Of a stretch of 64,000 nucleotides of DNA, positions 19,356 through 28,856 are shown in pieces. The DNA is from a bacterium (lineage in GTDB: Bacteria > Verrucomicrobiota > Verrucomicrobiia > Limisphaerales > UBA11358): NCBI GenBank assembly GCA_021780905.1, contig JAJXXW010000035.1, positions 31,765 through 95,764 of the forward strand. The letters run 5' to 3'. Position numbers and translations under genes: made by a program. The notes under the pieces are model-generated. The model had not been told where the DNA came from and made no database searches. It saw only the letters and a program-made list of their open reading frames with translations. How positions within the stretch are numbered: position 1 is the first letter of the stretch; every line of letters begins with the position of its first letter.

Positions 19356-21431
19356 ATGCTGATTGTGCATTTTAAACTGAATTCAGGATCGCATCGAACT
19401 CCAGTGCCCCCGGGTTCGTTGCCGAGTTTGAAACGATTTGCGGCCGGGCGGTGGCTGCTGTCAGTCTGCTTCATTTTGGCCGGTTTTAGCTTCGCCGCCA
19501 CGGCCCAGATTTCCCTCAATGTCACGAACTACGGCGGTCGGGGTGACGCCATTTCATGCTACGTCAACACGGTCAGCAATTCGGTGGTCGTCACCACCAC
19601 CAACCAGCTTTCCGCTGCGGACATCGGTAAAACGATGGAGGTGTTTGGCGTGGGGCGGCACACCTATGGGTTGAATAGTTATGGTGCCACCACCGACGGT
19701 TGGCAGGATGTCATCGCCACCATCACCAATGTCGTGAACGGCACCAATGTTTACTTGAAGGTCACGCCGCAAGACGGTTCAACTAACTTTATTCCATCGC
19801 GCACCATGACCGCCTGGGCCACTTATGGAACTGACAATCATGACGCATTTGCCCGGTGCATAGCTGCCGCCGGTGGATATACCAACGCCGTCATCAACAT
19901 TCCCAATGGCAAGTATTTGACCATGTCCTATTTTGGTGTGGGCTACGGTGAGAACGCCATCTGCATTCAGCGGGGCGGACTGCATTTTTTGGGTGAAAGC
20001 CGGGACGGCACCGTTCTTTTGTCCCGGGGCGCGTGGCAAAGTTATTACGGCGTGGCCGGCGGGCATTATCCTTTTCGCGGGTATTTATTCGAGATCATGT
20101 CCCCGGTGACCAACGGCGCAGTCCCCTTGATTCTGGAAAACCTGACACTGGATGGCGGCGTGGGTCAGGGGATGTTGAACGTGCATGGCATTCAGTGCAA
20201 TCAAACCGACGGACTGGGCTGGGACGAACAGCACGGAGCCTATCTGACGTTTGACCAGAACGGGCAAAATTCTGGAACAGTGGCTCTCCAGATGCTCACC
20301 AACGTGAATGTGGTCCATTGGCGCGGGGAAATGATCAAGAGCATTGACCAGAACACCAACGGCACCATTGACATCGAGAATTGTTTGTTCGGCGATGGGG
20401 CCGCCACGGCTTTGAACGTCTATCCGCGCTGGAATGTTCGCAACAATGTCTTTTCAAACCTCTGGCAGGTGACCGAGTATTACCAGAAATTTTACCGGGG
20501 AACGGCTTACTTCTGCAATAATCTCATCACGAACGATGCCAATCTGGAATACCCGCAGGGGTATTTTGGCAACAGCATATCCATCAATGGAGGCAACTGG
20601 AGCGCCTCGCCGTTGGTGATTCAAAGCAACATACTATACTCGCATAATTACGGTTATAACGTTTTCATCACCACGCCGGCGGCGAATGTTTCGTTCCTCA
20701 ACAACGAAATCCACGCGCCGCCCTTTGGTTATGTCTTCAATCTCAATGCTCCGGGATCCCAAGGCGACCAATGCGACAGCAACATTCTCATCTCCGCCAA
20801 CAGCATTTACGGCTCCGGCTCTCCCGCGCAAGCCTTGGTCGGTTTTGGCAGCAACAGCGGCACCAATGCCAACAACCTGGACTTGATCTATGATCTGACC
20901 GTATGCAGCAACTATGTGGCTGTGCCATCAGGCCTGTCCGTGACCATCTGGCCGTCCCAGTTTTTCTACCGGGTCCATTTCCACGACAATGTTTTCAACG
21001 GCGCCGTCGGCCCGCTGATAACCGGTTACGCAGGCACCGGGATTCCCTATGTTTTGGTGGAAACCAACAATGTTTACACGCCCCAGGGACTCTATTTGCC
21101 CAACCTGGCCACCAACACGGTTTCCTACGCCAACGGCCCCAAGTGTGTGCTGGGAACGGTAAAGACCGGAAACCTATTTGTTCTCGACGACACGAATACC
21201 AACCAAATCCCGGCCGGAGCCTGGTTATGCCTGGACAATCGTAATAATCAGTGGCCGCAAAACGGTTATGGCGGCGGCGACATGAGTGGCAATGTCATGG
21301 TGTATCCGTCGCGGCTGATGACCAACAGCCTGGTTTTGTCGAATGGTTCCGCCATCACCTTCTATTGGAACGGTGGTTCGTGGGTGACCAATCGCCTCAG
21401 CCCGCCGGCTAATTTCCGCCTTTTGAACTAA
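19356..21431 (+). CDS. Secreted right-handed beta-helix (pectin-lyase-fold) protein
   Basis: A 691-residue protein. After an unusually long polar N-terminus (about 28 residues) comes a signal segment WLLSVCFILAGFSFAATAQ. Mature sequence opens NVTNYGGRGDAISC, close to the conserved start of pectate-lyase-superfamily domains. Many short Asn/Thr-rich strands with NG and NN turns follow, as expected of a parallel beta-helix. Its position among glycosyltransferases suggests a periplasmic or surface lyase/hydrolase trimming the exopolysaccharide, as AlgG/AlgL-like proteins do. No catalytic set is certain and no PEP-CTERM tail is present. The ATG at 19,356 is preferred over an in-frame start at 19,323. 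Confidence 0.75.
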   Translation: MLIVHFKLNSGSHRTPVPPGSLPSLKRFAAGRWLLSVCFILAGFSFAATAQISLNVTNYGGRGDAISCYVNTVSNSVVVTTTNQLSAADIGKTMEVFGVGRHTYGLNSYGATTDGWQDVIATITNVVNGTNVYLKVTPQDGSTNFIPSRTMTAWATYGTDNHDAFARCIAAAGGYTNAVINIPNGKYLTMSYFGVGYGENAICIQRGGLHFLGESRDGTVLLSRGAWQSYYGVAGGHYPFRGYLFEIMSPVTNGAVPLILENLTLDGGVGQGMLNVHGIQCNQTDGLGWDEQHGAYLTFDQNGQNSGTVALQMLTNVNVVHWRGEMIKSIDQNTNGTIDIENCLFGDGAATALNVYPRWNVRNNVFSNLWQVTEYYQKFYRGTAYFCNNLITNDANLEYPQGYFGNSISINGGNWSASPLVIQSNILYSHNYGYNVFITTPAANVSFLNNEIHAPPFGYVFNLNAPGSQGDQCDSNILISANSIYGSGSPAQALVGFGSNSGTNANNLDLIYDLTVCSNYVAVPSGLSVTIWPSQFFYRVHFHDNVFNGAVGPLITGYAGTGIPYVLVETNNVYTPQGLYLPNLATNTVSYANGPKCVLGTVKTGNLFVLDDTNTNQIPAGAWLCLDNRNNQWPQNGYGGGDMSGNVMVYPSRLMTNSLVLSNGSAITFYWNGGSWVTNRLSPPANFRLLN

Positions 21432-21540
21432 TCTGGCCGCAAGGCCGGATCCTGGCGGTTTTGAATCTCACGGTGACGTCTTGCAGCCATTCGTCTGTAT
21501 CTGCAACGCTTTCTGCATTAGGATTTAATATTTGTTTGTG

Positions 21541-22872
21541 ATGTCAGATTCCAAGGCTCCACAACCCGGCATCCAGTCTCCCGCCTCTCGAGATAAATGG
21601 ATTTGTTGCCAGCTCGGTGCCCGGATGCACTATGCCGTTCCACGTCTCCTCCATGCCTCGGAAAAATTAGAGAGGTTCTACACGGATCTTTACGCCGGGC
21701 CAGGAGGTGGCTGGCCACAGTTGTTGGCCGCGTTGCCGCCCCAATGCGGTCCGGCTGGCATACGTCGGCTGCTGGGCCGCGCCGCCGCGGACTTGCCGGG
21801 GGATCGCATCCGATCTTACCCGTTTTTTGGCCTGACTTACTACACCCGCCGCCGGCGGGCGAGAAGCCTGGAAGCAATGGACCAGGCGCATCTGTGGGCC
21901 GGGAAAGCTTTTGGCGAGAAGGTGGTTCGTGACGGCTTTGGAGAGGCGCGCGCGGTTTATGCCTTCAACACGGCTGGGCGCGAAATATTAACCGCGGCGC
22001 GCCGGTGCGGCTTGTTCACGGTTTTGGAACAGACCATTGTCCCGCGCTCTATCGAGGAGGCTTTGCTGGCGGAAGCCCAGGCGCGGTATGCCGGCTGGGA
22101 GCCCCGACGGGAACCGAGTGTCGTGGTAACCGCCCTGGCTCAACGTGAGCGAGAGGAGTGGGCGCAGGCCGATTTGATCGTTTGTGGCAGTGAATTTGTG
22201 CGCGCGGGCATCCAGCAATGCGGGGGGCCGGTGGAGCGTTGCATCGTGTTGCCCTACGGTGTGGATGCTCATTTTGCCCCCCGCATCCGGGAAAGCAGCG
22301 GGAGACTATTGCGCGTGCTTACCGTGGGGCAGGTCGGATTGCGCAAAGGTGCCGGCTGCGTCATGGCAGTGGCCAAGGCCCTGCATGGCAAAGCCGAATT
22401 CCGCTGGGTGGGGTCGGTTGCACTTTTGGAGCCGGCCCGACTTGAGCTGGGCCGACACATCGAATTGACCGGCGCGGTGGCCCGCAGTGAAATCTTGAAA
22501 CACTACGCTTGGGCGGATGTTTTTTTCCTGCCCTCCGTCTGTGAGGGATCGGCCACGGTGACCTATGAAGCACTGGCCTGTGGATTGCCGGTGGTGACCA
22601 CTCCCAATGCCGGCAGCTTGGTGCGTGATGGCGTTGATGGATATGTAGTCCCCATTTATGATACGATGGCTATGGCCGAACGGTTGCGCCTGTTAGCGGA
22701 TGATCGCGCCCTGCTGACAAAGTTCAGTGAGGCCGCCGCCCAAAGAGCGGGCGAAGTTTCTTTAACGGCCTACCAACAACGGTTCCATCGTCTAATAAAA
22801 GCCGGTGCGAACCACGGCACCGCCGAGGTTGCGCAAATCCCGGCGGGAGGTAAGCCCATATTTCCCCAATAG
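21541..22872 (+). CDS. Glycosyltransferase family 4 protein
   Basis: A 443-residue GT-B enzyme. The N-terminal half is atypical: CQLGARMHYAVPRLLHASEKLERFYTD resembles GT4 proteins that lack the double-glycine loop. The donor domain is standard, with LLRVLTVGQVGLRKG and LPSVCEGSATVTYEALACGLPVVTT carrying both donor-site Glu. The ATG at 21,541 is preferred over an in-frame TTG nine bases earlier. It follows a 109-base spacer containing a small GGCC-GCAA-GGCC hairpin just after the previous stop. Confidence 0.87.
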   Translation: MSDSKAPQPGIQSPASRDKWICCQLGARMHYAVPRLLHASEKLERFYTDLYAGPGGGWPQLLAALPPQCGPAGIRRLLGRAAADLPGDRIRSYPFFGLTYYTRRRRARSLEAMDQAHLWAGKAFGEKVVRDGFGEARAVYAFNTAGREILTAARRCGLFTVLEQTIVPRSIEEALLAEAQARYAGWEPRREPSVVVTALAQREREEWAQADLIVCGSEFVRAGIQQCGGPVERCIVLPYGVDAHFAPRIRESSGRLLRVLTVGQVGLRKGAGCVMAVAKALHGKAEFRWVGSVALLEPARLELGRHIELTGAVARSEILKHYAWADVFFLPSVCEGSATVTYEALACGLPVVTTPNAGSLVRDGVDGYVVPIYDTMAMAERLRLLADDRALLTKFSEAAAQRAGEVSLTAYQQRFHRLIKAGANHGTAEVAQIPAGGKPIFPQ

Positions 22873-22931
22873 ACTTCACAAGCCGGAGTTAGTGACTTGC
22901 AGAAAAGGCGCATAAACAAAGGCTTTCCTCT

Positions 22932-23081
22932 ATGCCCAACCAACGAAAAACGGCGCATCCAACGGGCGCAGGCAAAAGACCGGGTCTGCGGGTGGGTTTC
23001 GAAAGTCGTTTGAAGCTGGAGTTTCAGGGTTCCAAGATCACGTCGGAGGCGGGGTTATTGGCCGATCGGGAATTCCCGTTT
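22932..23081 (+). pseudogene. IS1380-family transposase, N-terminal fragment
   Basis: About 50 codons read like the start of IS1380 transposases: a basic polar leader, then LKLEFQGSKITSEAGLLADRE, which matches the conserved family opening (F-x-GSK-(V/I)TSDAGLL-RE). Homology is lost after about 23,080, and the frame then runs as an unrelated tail until 23,171. The rest of the transposase is gone, and no matching terminal repeat was found beside it. It separates the glycosyltransferase gene from the next secreted protein. Confidence 0.65.
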
Positions 23082-23172
23082 AAGACTTGCACGCCGGCGG
23101 CACTTGAGGAAGTTTGTGGCTGGCGTGCGCGCTGGTCGTGGGTCACAAAACCAGCGGCAACATCCAGTTGAT

Positions 23173-24450
23173 ATGAGACTTAAATACATGAACGGGCTTG
23201 CTCTTTTGCTCATCTTTGCCGGCCTTGGGCAATTGCGCGCGGACGTGATGGTGGACAACCTAGGGCAACCCACGGAAAATTATTTTGGCCCGATTGGCAG
23301 CGACTCCAACACCAACGATTTTGAGATCGCGCAGGAATTCACCCTGCCGGCGGCCGCGACCCCCTTTCAACTGAATGCGATCAGTCTCCTCTACTATGCC
23401 ACGGGGGGCGGCGCCAACCTGACCGTCAGTATTTGGGGTGCCGATTCAAACAATAACCCGACCAACGAAATCGCCGGGGTGGGCACGCAATATTTGGCCA
23501 ACGCCGGGGTGGCGACGTTCACTCCCTCCACCAACGTCCTCCTTGGGCCGGGAATTTATTATGTGGTCGCCGCACCGGCGACGCCTGCGGACAGCGGACT
23601 GATCCATTGGGCTTACGCCACCACCACAAACTGGACGGGTCCGGGTTCCCTGGAAAACATTGCCGACACGATACCCGGCAATTGGGAAAATGTTTCCGTG
23701 ACCAACCTGCCCCAGCAAATGAGCGTGCAGGCCACACCGGTGGCCGCCACCCTTGGCCTGGAACAAACCGCCGGCGTCACCACCCTTTTCTGGCCAGCCG
23801 CCTTGAATGGATTTGTGGCGGACAGCACCACCAATCTGGCTTCACCCCCCTGGCAAGCCCTGACCAATCCACCGGTGCTGGCGGCGGGGACCAACACGGT
23901 AACCGGCACCTCGACTGCGCCCATGCAATTCTTCCGGCTGCGCCAGAGTCTGGTGGCGGAAAATCTGGACCAACCGGCCGTCGGCTGGGACGGTCCCATC
24001 GGCTCGGACAACAACACCAATGATTTTCAGATGGCACAGGAATTCATCCTGCCGCCGGGGAATTACGCCCTGACCCAGGTCACTTTGGCGCTGATTCCGG
24101 CCTACGGCAGCGGGAATGTGACCGTCAGTATTTGGAGCGTCGGTTTGGATGGCAATCCGGCCAGTCAAGTGGCGGTCGTGGCTTCGCAGTTGGTTGCCAG
24201 CGCCGGCAACGTGGCGTTCATCCCCCCGGCACCCCTGAAACTCTCCGGCGGCGCACATTATGCGGTGGCGGAGCCCACCACTCCCGCTGACAATGGCCTG
24301 GTGGGTTGGGACTATACCATTTCCACGAGTTGGACCGGTTTCGGGGCGCTCGCCAACTTCGCCAGCACTTATAATGGCATGTGGGTGAATGCCCCCATCA
24401 GCCAGGGGCCATATCAAATCAGCATTCAAGCGACGCCGATGACACCTTGA
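23173..24450 (+). CDS. Secreted two-repeat protein (choice-anchor-like domains)
   Basis: A 425-residue protein with a signal peptide (LALLLIFAGLGQLRA). The mature part holds two copies of one beta-rich domain of about 175 residues. The first opens DNLGQPTENYFGPIGSD and the second ENLDQPAVGWDGPIGSD; both continue with NTNDF and AQEF, and both end with a Q-x-SVQAT or Q-x-SIQAT strand. Between them lies a linker of about 65 residues ending QFFRLRQ, a module common in verrucomicrobial secreted proteins. The domain resembles the choice-anchor families that accompany sorting signals, yet this protein ends without a PEP-CTERM tail. Function is unknown; a structural role at the surface is likely. Confidence 0.7.
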   Translation: MRLKYMNGLALLLIFAGLGQLRADVMVDNLGQPTENYFGPIGSDSNTNDFEIAQEFTLPAAATPFQLNAISLLYYATGGGANLTVSIWGADSNNNPTNEIAGVGTQYLANAGVATFTPSTNVLLGPGIYYVVAAPATPADSGLIHWAYATTTNWTGPGSLENIADTIPGNWENVSVTNLPQQMSVQATPVAATLGLEQTAGVTTLFWPAALNGFVADSTTNLASPPWQALTNPPVLAAGTNTVTGTSTAPMQFFRLRQSLVAENLDQPAVGWDGPIGSDNNTNDFQMAQEFILPPGNYALTQVTLALIPAYGSGNVTVSIWSVGLDGNPASQVAVVASQLVASAGNVAFIPPAPLKLSGGAHYAVAEPTTPADNGLVGWDYTISTSWTGFGALANFASTYNGMWVNAPISQGPYQISIQATPMTP

Positions 24451-24701
24451 TTTTTGGTTCCGGCAAGTTCCTCCTCGAAATCCACGATTGGTTTGATCTG
24501 GATCAGGAACCAGCGGTCAATTTGGGTAAGCTGATAAACCTCCTGTAAAAACTAGAAAACCGAATGCGCCAACCTGGAGTTTCTGTCGTCGTTATGGCTC
24601 ACCAAAGTTGCTGATGTTTTCATGACTGATTGCGGCAGCAGCTTGCCGCTGTTAATTCTTCATTTCACTGCCAACCGCGTTCCACAAATCCATTTTCTCA
24701 A

Positions 24702-26276
24702 GTGTTTGAAACCCTGTCCATTCTGCCCGTCTCGTTTTGGGTGGTGATTTTATTGCTGCTCGGAGGCGCGGTCTGGTCGTTTCAGCATCTCAGCGGCGGC
24801 ACCGGGCTGCCGCTGCTGGCGGTGTTGGGCACGACGGCCGCCTGGTATGTTGGCGATGCGATTTACAATGATTATGCGCACAACCACCGGCTCCTTTTCA
24901 GTTCGGCCATTCTTGACGGCGCTTGGTGGGAGGTGGCCTGGTTTCTGGTGGTATTGCTGGTTTCGGTCCCGGTGGTTCACCGCCTGATCAATGCGCGGTA
25001 TCTCAACCGGCGCAGCGGCGTGTTAACCTTGTTTGCACACGGGGTCAATCAGCCGATCATTCAACGCCAGTTGAATCTGATGTTTGGCACCTGTGCGACC
25101 GTCTGGATCATCCTGTTGGTGATTGCGGCCTTGGTGCTCAAGGGGCAGGTCATTTATTTTTTATTTCCATTTCTGGGTTACAAGCCGAACCCTTGGGGCC
25201 ACGGCCAAATTGGGGCCGGTTTTGATTGCTTTTCCATCGTCGCGCTTTATCTGCAACTGTTGACCGCCACGATGTTCGGCGTGGTGGCGGCCCTGGCCAT
25301 GAATCGCGGCGTGCGTCGGGCGGCCATTGTGCTTTGCCTGCTCGCCTGGCCTTGGTTTGTTTTTGACCGCGTGCGGAACTTGATTTTGGCCTTGGTGATT
25401 CCCACCGTGTTGAGCTGGGTCTTTCTCCGGTTCCGGGGCCAGTTATGGAAAAAAGTTCTGATCCTGTCACTCTTGTTTTGCGTGTTTAACGTCTGGATGA
25501 AATTCGTGATTGCGAACCGATCGCACGAGAGCATTGTCCAGGCGTTTTCCCAAAAGGGACTGGATCTGGCGGAGACCAAGAACGCCCATAACGAAGGACT
25601 CAATATGTATGAGGAACTTTGCTGGATCAACGACTTCATAGACAAAGGCACCTATCGGGTTAATTGGGGCGCGCGTTATTTTGCCGAGTTGGTTAATCCG
25701 ATCCCGCGGGCGCTGTGGCCGGGCAAACCGCTGATTGGCCTGGATTACGCCGTGGCTCGCGGTCACAAAATGAACGAAGTGACCCACACGGTGGACACAA
25801 CCATCGCAACCGGCATGATCGGGCAGGGCGTGGTGAACTTTGGCCGCCTTTTGGGGCCGGCGGCGGCGGCCGTTTTGATGAGCCTTTGGGTGGCGTGGCT
25901 GGCCCGGTTGGATCTGAACGTCCACGCCTTGGGCCGGTTGCCGTTGTATGCGATGGGGCTGATCCTCACCTTCAACCTGGGGCGGGACATCACCTTGATC
26001 ACACTTTATCCATTTGTCTTTGGTTCTCTCGCGGTTTGGTGGCTGGATCGCAACCAGCCGAGCCGGCCAAATCCTTCCCGCCGGAGAATGAATCGGTCCA
26101 ATTCGCCGGCCGGGTTGCCTCCGAAAGCAAGCGGCCAGGCCTGGGCGGGATACCGCCCGCCCTTTCGCCCCAACGAAGCTCGGCCCATCCGACCGGCCCC
26201 GCCGCGCCGCCCGCCCAATGGCGGTCCGGGTTTCAGTTCGCAGCGGCCATGGCCACGGGGGCGAACCCCAAAATGA
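24702..26276 (+). CDS. Polytopic membrane protein, probable Wzy-like repeat-unit polymerase
   Basis: About 524 residues with roughly ten hydrophobic segments, starting VSFWVVILLLLGGAVWSF. A large extracytoplasmic loop (about residues 270-350) carries HNEGLNMYEELCWINDF and RYFAELVNPIPRALWPGK. The loop and the following TIATGMIGQGVVNFG stretch resemble oligosaccharide repeat-unit polymerases of exosortase-linked loci. The C-terminal 75 residues are a Pro/Arg/Asn-rich cytoplasmic tail without obvious fold. The start is uncertain: GTG at 24,702 lies just before the first membrane segment, and a TTG at 24,630 is also in frame. The stop overlaps the next ATG (ATGA). Confidence 0.7.
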   Translation: MFETLSILPVSFWVVILLLLGGAVWSFQHLSGGTGLPLLAVLGTTAAWYVGDAIYNDYAHNHRLLFSSAILDGAWWEVAWFLVVLLVSVPVVHRLINARYLNRRSGVLTLFAHGVNQPIIQRQLNLMFGTCATVWIILLVIAALVLKGQVIYFLFPFLGYKPNPWGHGQIGAGFDCFSIVALYLQLLTATMFGVVAALAMNRGVRRAAIVLCLLAWPWFVFDRVRNLILALVIPTVLSWVFLRFRGQLWKKVLILSLLFCVFNVWMKFVIANRSHESIVQAFSQKGLDLAETKNAHNEGLNMYEELCWINDFIDKGTYRVNWGARYFAELVNPIPRALWPGKPLIGLDYAVARGHKMNEVTHTVDTTIATGMIGQGVVNFGRLLGPAAAAVLMSLWVAWLARLDLNVHALGRLPLYAMGLILTFNLGRDITLITLYPFVFGSLAVWWLDRNQPSRPNPSRRRMNRSNSPAGLPPKASGQAWAGYRPPFRPNEARPIRPAPPRRPPNGGPGFSSQRPWPRGRTPK

Positions 26277-27541
26277 TCCATGGCAATAACCGGAAGCAAA
26301 CCGAATTTGTGAAAGTCGCCGTCCTCTTCGATAATTTTGGCCCGTATCATCTGGCCCGGCTGCGCGCCGCGGCGCAGGTCTGCGAATTGCTGGCCGTGGA
26401 AGTCGCGGCGGCCAGCGCCGAATACGCCTGGGAACCGCGCGACCAGCGGATGGCGGATGGAACCGAATGGCAGATCGTCACCTTGCTGGAACAGGGCACC
26501 AGCCGGAAAGCCTCGGCCAAACAATTGCGGCAGCGTTTAAGCCGCGCCCTGGAAGATTTTCGTCCGCAAGCCGTTTTCATTCCCGGCTGGTCCAGTCCGG
26601 CCGCCTTCATTGCTTTGGCGTGGTGCCTGCAGAGCCGCGTGCCGGCGGTGGCGATGTCGGAAAGCACCGCCTGGGATGAACGCCGGGTTGGGTGGAAGGA
26701 ACAGATCAAAAAGAAATTTTTGAAGCTGTGCTCGGCGGCCCTGGCCGGCGGTCAGGCCCACCGGGAGTATCTGGGGCAATTGGGCCTGCCGCCGGAGCGC
26801 GTCTTCCTTGGCTACGACGCGGTGGACAACGATTACTTTGCCGCGCAGTCCGCCGCCAGAAGTCAACGGTCCGCCTCCAGCCAGCCGCATGATTTGCCGG
26901 CGAAATATTTTCTGGCGTCCAACCGGTTCATTGCCAAGAAAAACCTGTTTCGCCTGATCGAAGCCTATGCCCGTTACCGCCAGTTGGCAGAAAACAGAAA
27001 TCCGCCGGCGGACATCTGGGATTTGGTTTTGCTCGGCGACGGCGAGCAGCGAAAAGACCTGGAAAATCACATCGCCAGGCTGGGGCTGGGCCGCTGGGTG
27101 CGGCTGCCCGGCTTCCAGCAGTATCCCGACTTGCCGGCGTATTACGGCTGCGCGCAGGTTTTCATCCACGCCAGCACCACCGAACAGTGGGGGCTGGTCG
27201 TCAACGAGGCGATGGCGAGCGGCCTGCCGGTGCTGGTTTCCAACCGCTGCGGCTGCGCCCGAGATCTGGTGGCCGAAGGCCGCAACGGTTTCACCTTTGA
27301 TCCCTCCAACCTCGAGGAACTGGCCCGCCTGATGCTCAAGGTTTCCGCTGATCTATTTCCCCTTTCCGATTTTGGCGCGGAAAGCCGGCGCATCATTGGC
27401 CGGTGGGGACCGGACCAGTTTGCGCGGGGGTTGAAGTCTGCGGCCGAAGCGGCGCTCGCGGTCGGACCCCAATCCGGCTCCTGGCAGCAAAAACTTTTTT
27501 TGGCGGCGCTGGTGTGGCAAGCGTCGCGGACTCACCGTTGA
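26273..27541 (+). CDS. Glycosyltransferase family 4 protein
   Basis: A 422-residue GT-B enzyme. VKVAVLFDNFGPYHLARLRAA opens the acceptor domain, the pattern of GT4 proteins lacking the glycine-rich loop. The donor domain begins KYFLASNRFIAKKNLFRLIEAY, has WDLVLLGDGEQR, and ends with ASTTEQWGLVVNEAMASGLPVLVS, with both Glu present. The ATG overlaps the polymerase stop by four bases. An open frame extends upstream inside the polymerase gene but is out of its frame and is not coding. Confidence 0.88.
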   Translation: MIHGNNRKQTEFVKVAVLFDNFGPYHLARLRAAAQVCELLAVEVAAASAEYAWEPRDQRMADGTEWQIVTLLEQGTSRKASAKQLRQRLSRALEDFRPQAVFIPGWSSPAAFIALAWCLQSRVPAVAMSESTAWDERRVGWKEQIKKKFLKLCSAALAGGQAHREYLGQLGLPPERVFLGYDAVDNDYFAAQSAARSQRSASSQPHDLPAKYFLASNRFIAKKNLFRLIEAYARYRQLAENRNPPADIWDLVLLGDGEQRKDLENHIARLGLGRWVRLPGFQQYPDLPAYYGCAQVFIHASTTEQWGLVVNEAMASGLPVLVSNRCGCARDLVAEGRNGFTFDPSNLEELARLMLKVSADLFPLSDFGAESRRIIGRWGPDQFARGLKSAAEAALAVGPQSGSWQQKLFLAALVWQASRTHR

Positions 27542-27580
27542 AAAATGACCATTTGCTCCGATGAATGGAGACAGTCTTGA

Positions 27581-28819
27581 ATGTCTGAAATCATCCAAGT
27601 TACCTCGTGGCTCTCGAATGCCGGCGGCGGCATTCCGCCGGTCATCCGGTCATTGGTGGCCGAATTTCGGCGGCAGTCATCGGATGGCCTGATCGCCGGC
27701 CTCGCCGATCCCGCCGGCGCGCCGCCGATTTTCCCCGCCGACTGGCCGGTCATTTCCGGCCGCATCACCGGGCCGGCCGCCTTCGGCTTTTCGCCCGACC
27801 TGGCCCGGCAACTGCGGCCGCGCATTCAAAAAAATTCCGTGCTGCATGTTCACGGCCTGTGGATGTATCCGGGTTGGCTGGCGCGGAAACTGGCCGCCGC
27901 TGCGGGCGTCCCGCGAATCGTTTCGCCCCACGGCATGCTGGATCCGTGGGCGCTCAAAAATTCGCGCGGGAAAAAACGGCTCGCCGCCGGGATTTTTGAA
28001 AATCAAAACTTGCGCACCGCCGGCTGTCTCCATGCCTTGTCCGAGGCCGAAGCCGGCGGGTTCCGCGAACTGGGACTGAAAAATCCCGTGGCCGTCATCC
28101 CGAACGGCATCGAGTTGCCGGACGCGGGCCGCCCGACTTCAGCCGGCCCGCCGCCACCGTGGCAGGATTTTGTCCGGCCCGGCCAAAAGGTTTTGTTGTT
28201 CCTCAGCCGGATTCATCCCAAGAAAGGACTGATCAATCTGCTGAAAGCCTGGGCGTCACTGAAAGCATCCCCATGGACACTGGCCATTGCGGGCTGGGAT
28301 CAGGGCGGACACGAGCAGCAACTCAAACTTTTGGCGGTCGAACTGGGGTTGAACTGGTCAGACATCCGCGAGTCCGGCGTTGCCGGCGGCAAACCGGAAT
28401 CAACTTTTGCCGCCCAAAATCCTTGCTCCGTGCTTTTTCTGGGGCCACAGTTTGACGCCAGCAAGTCGGCTTGTTTTGAGCACTGCGACGGTTTTATTCT
28501 GCCGTCGGCGAGCGAAGGCGTGCCGATGGTGGTGCTCGAGGCGTGGGCACATGGCCGGCCGGTGCTGATGACGCCGGCGTGCAATCTGCCGGCCGGCTTC
28601 GAACGCGGCGCGGCCGTTTGCATCGAGACCGACGCCGGCCGGATGGCCCAGGGGTTGCGCGAGTTTTTTGAAATGTCGGACGCGCAGCGTCGGACGCTGG
28701 GCGACAACGGGCGGCGGCTCGCGCGCGAGCGGTTTGCGTGGCCGCAACTGGCGCAGGAGATGAAGCGCGTTTACGATTGGCTGCGTGGCGGCGGCAGCCC
28801 TCCGGGTTGCGTTGTTTGA
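27581..28819 (+). CDS. Glycosyltransferase family 4 protein
   Basis: A 412-residue GT-B enzyme. SWLSNAGGGIPPVIRSLVAEF is the acceptor-side loop, and VLHVHGLWMYPGWLARKLA plus PRIVSPHGMLDPWALKNS are well-conserved GT4 motifs of exopolysaccharide loci. The donor domain has LLFLSRIHPKKGLINLLKAW and LPSASEGVPMVVLEAWAHGRPVLM. Start 40 bases after the upstream stop. It is a close match to the core of the family, so the class is secure although the sugar is not. Confidence 0.92.
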   Translation: MSEIIQVTSWLSNAGGGIPPVIRSLVAEFRRQSSDGLIAGLADPAGAPPIFPADWPVISGRITGPAAFGFSPDLARQLRPRIQKNSVLHVHGLWMYPGWLARKLAAAAGVPRIVSPHGMLDPWALKNSRGKKRLAAGIFENQNLRTAGCLHALSEAEAGGFRELGLKNPVAVIPNGIELPDAGRPTSAGPPPPWQDFVRPGQKVLLFLSRIHPKKGLINLLKAWASLKASPWTLAIAGWDQGGHEQQLKLLAVELGLNWSDIRESGVAGGKPESTFAAQNPCSVLFLGPQFDASKSACFEHCDGFILPSASEGVPMVVLEAWAHGRPVLMTPACNLPAGFERGAAVCIETDAGRMAQGLREFFEMSDAQRRTLGDNGRRLARERFAWPQLAQEMKRVYDWLRGGGSPPGCVV

Positions 28820-28856
28820 AGCCAAACTGAAATAATTTGCCGTAGTTCAACCGCAC

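Noticed and set aside
24630..24701. TTG start for the polymerase-like protein
   Set aside because: It adds a non-conserved polar leader; the GTG at 24,702 lies right before the first membrane segment. Not settled.
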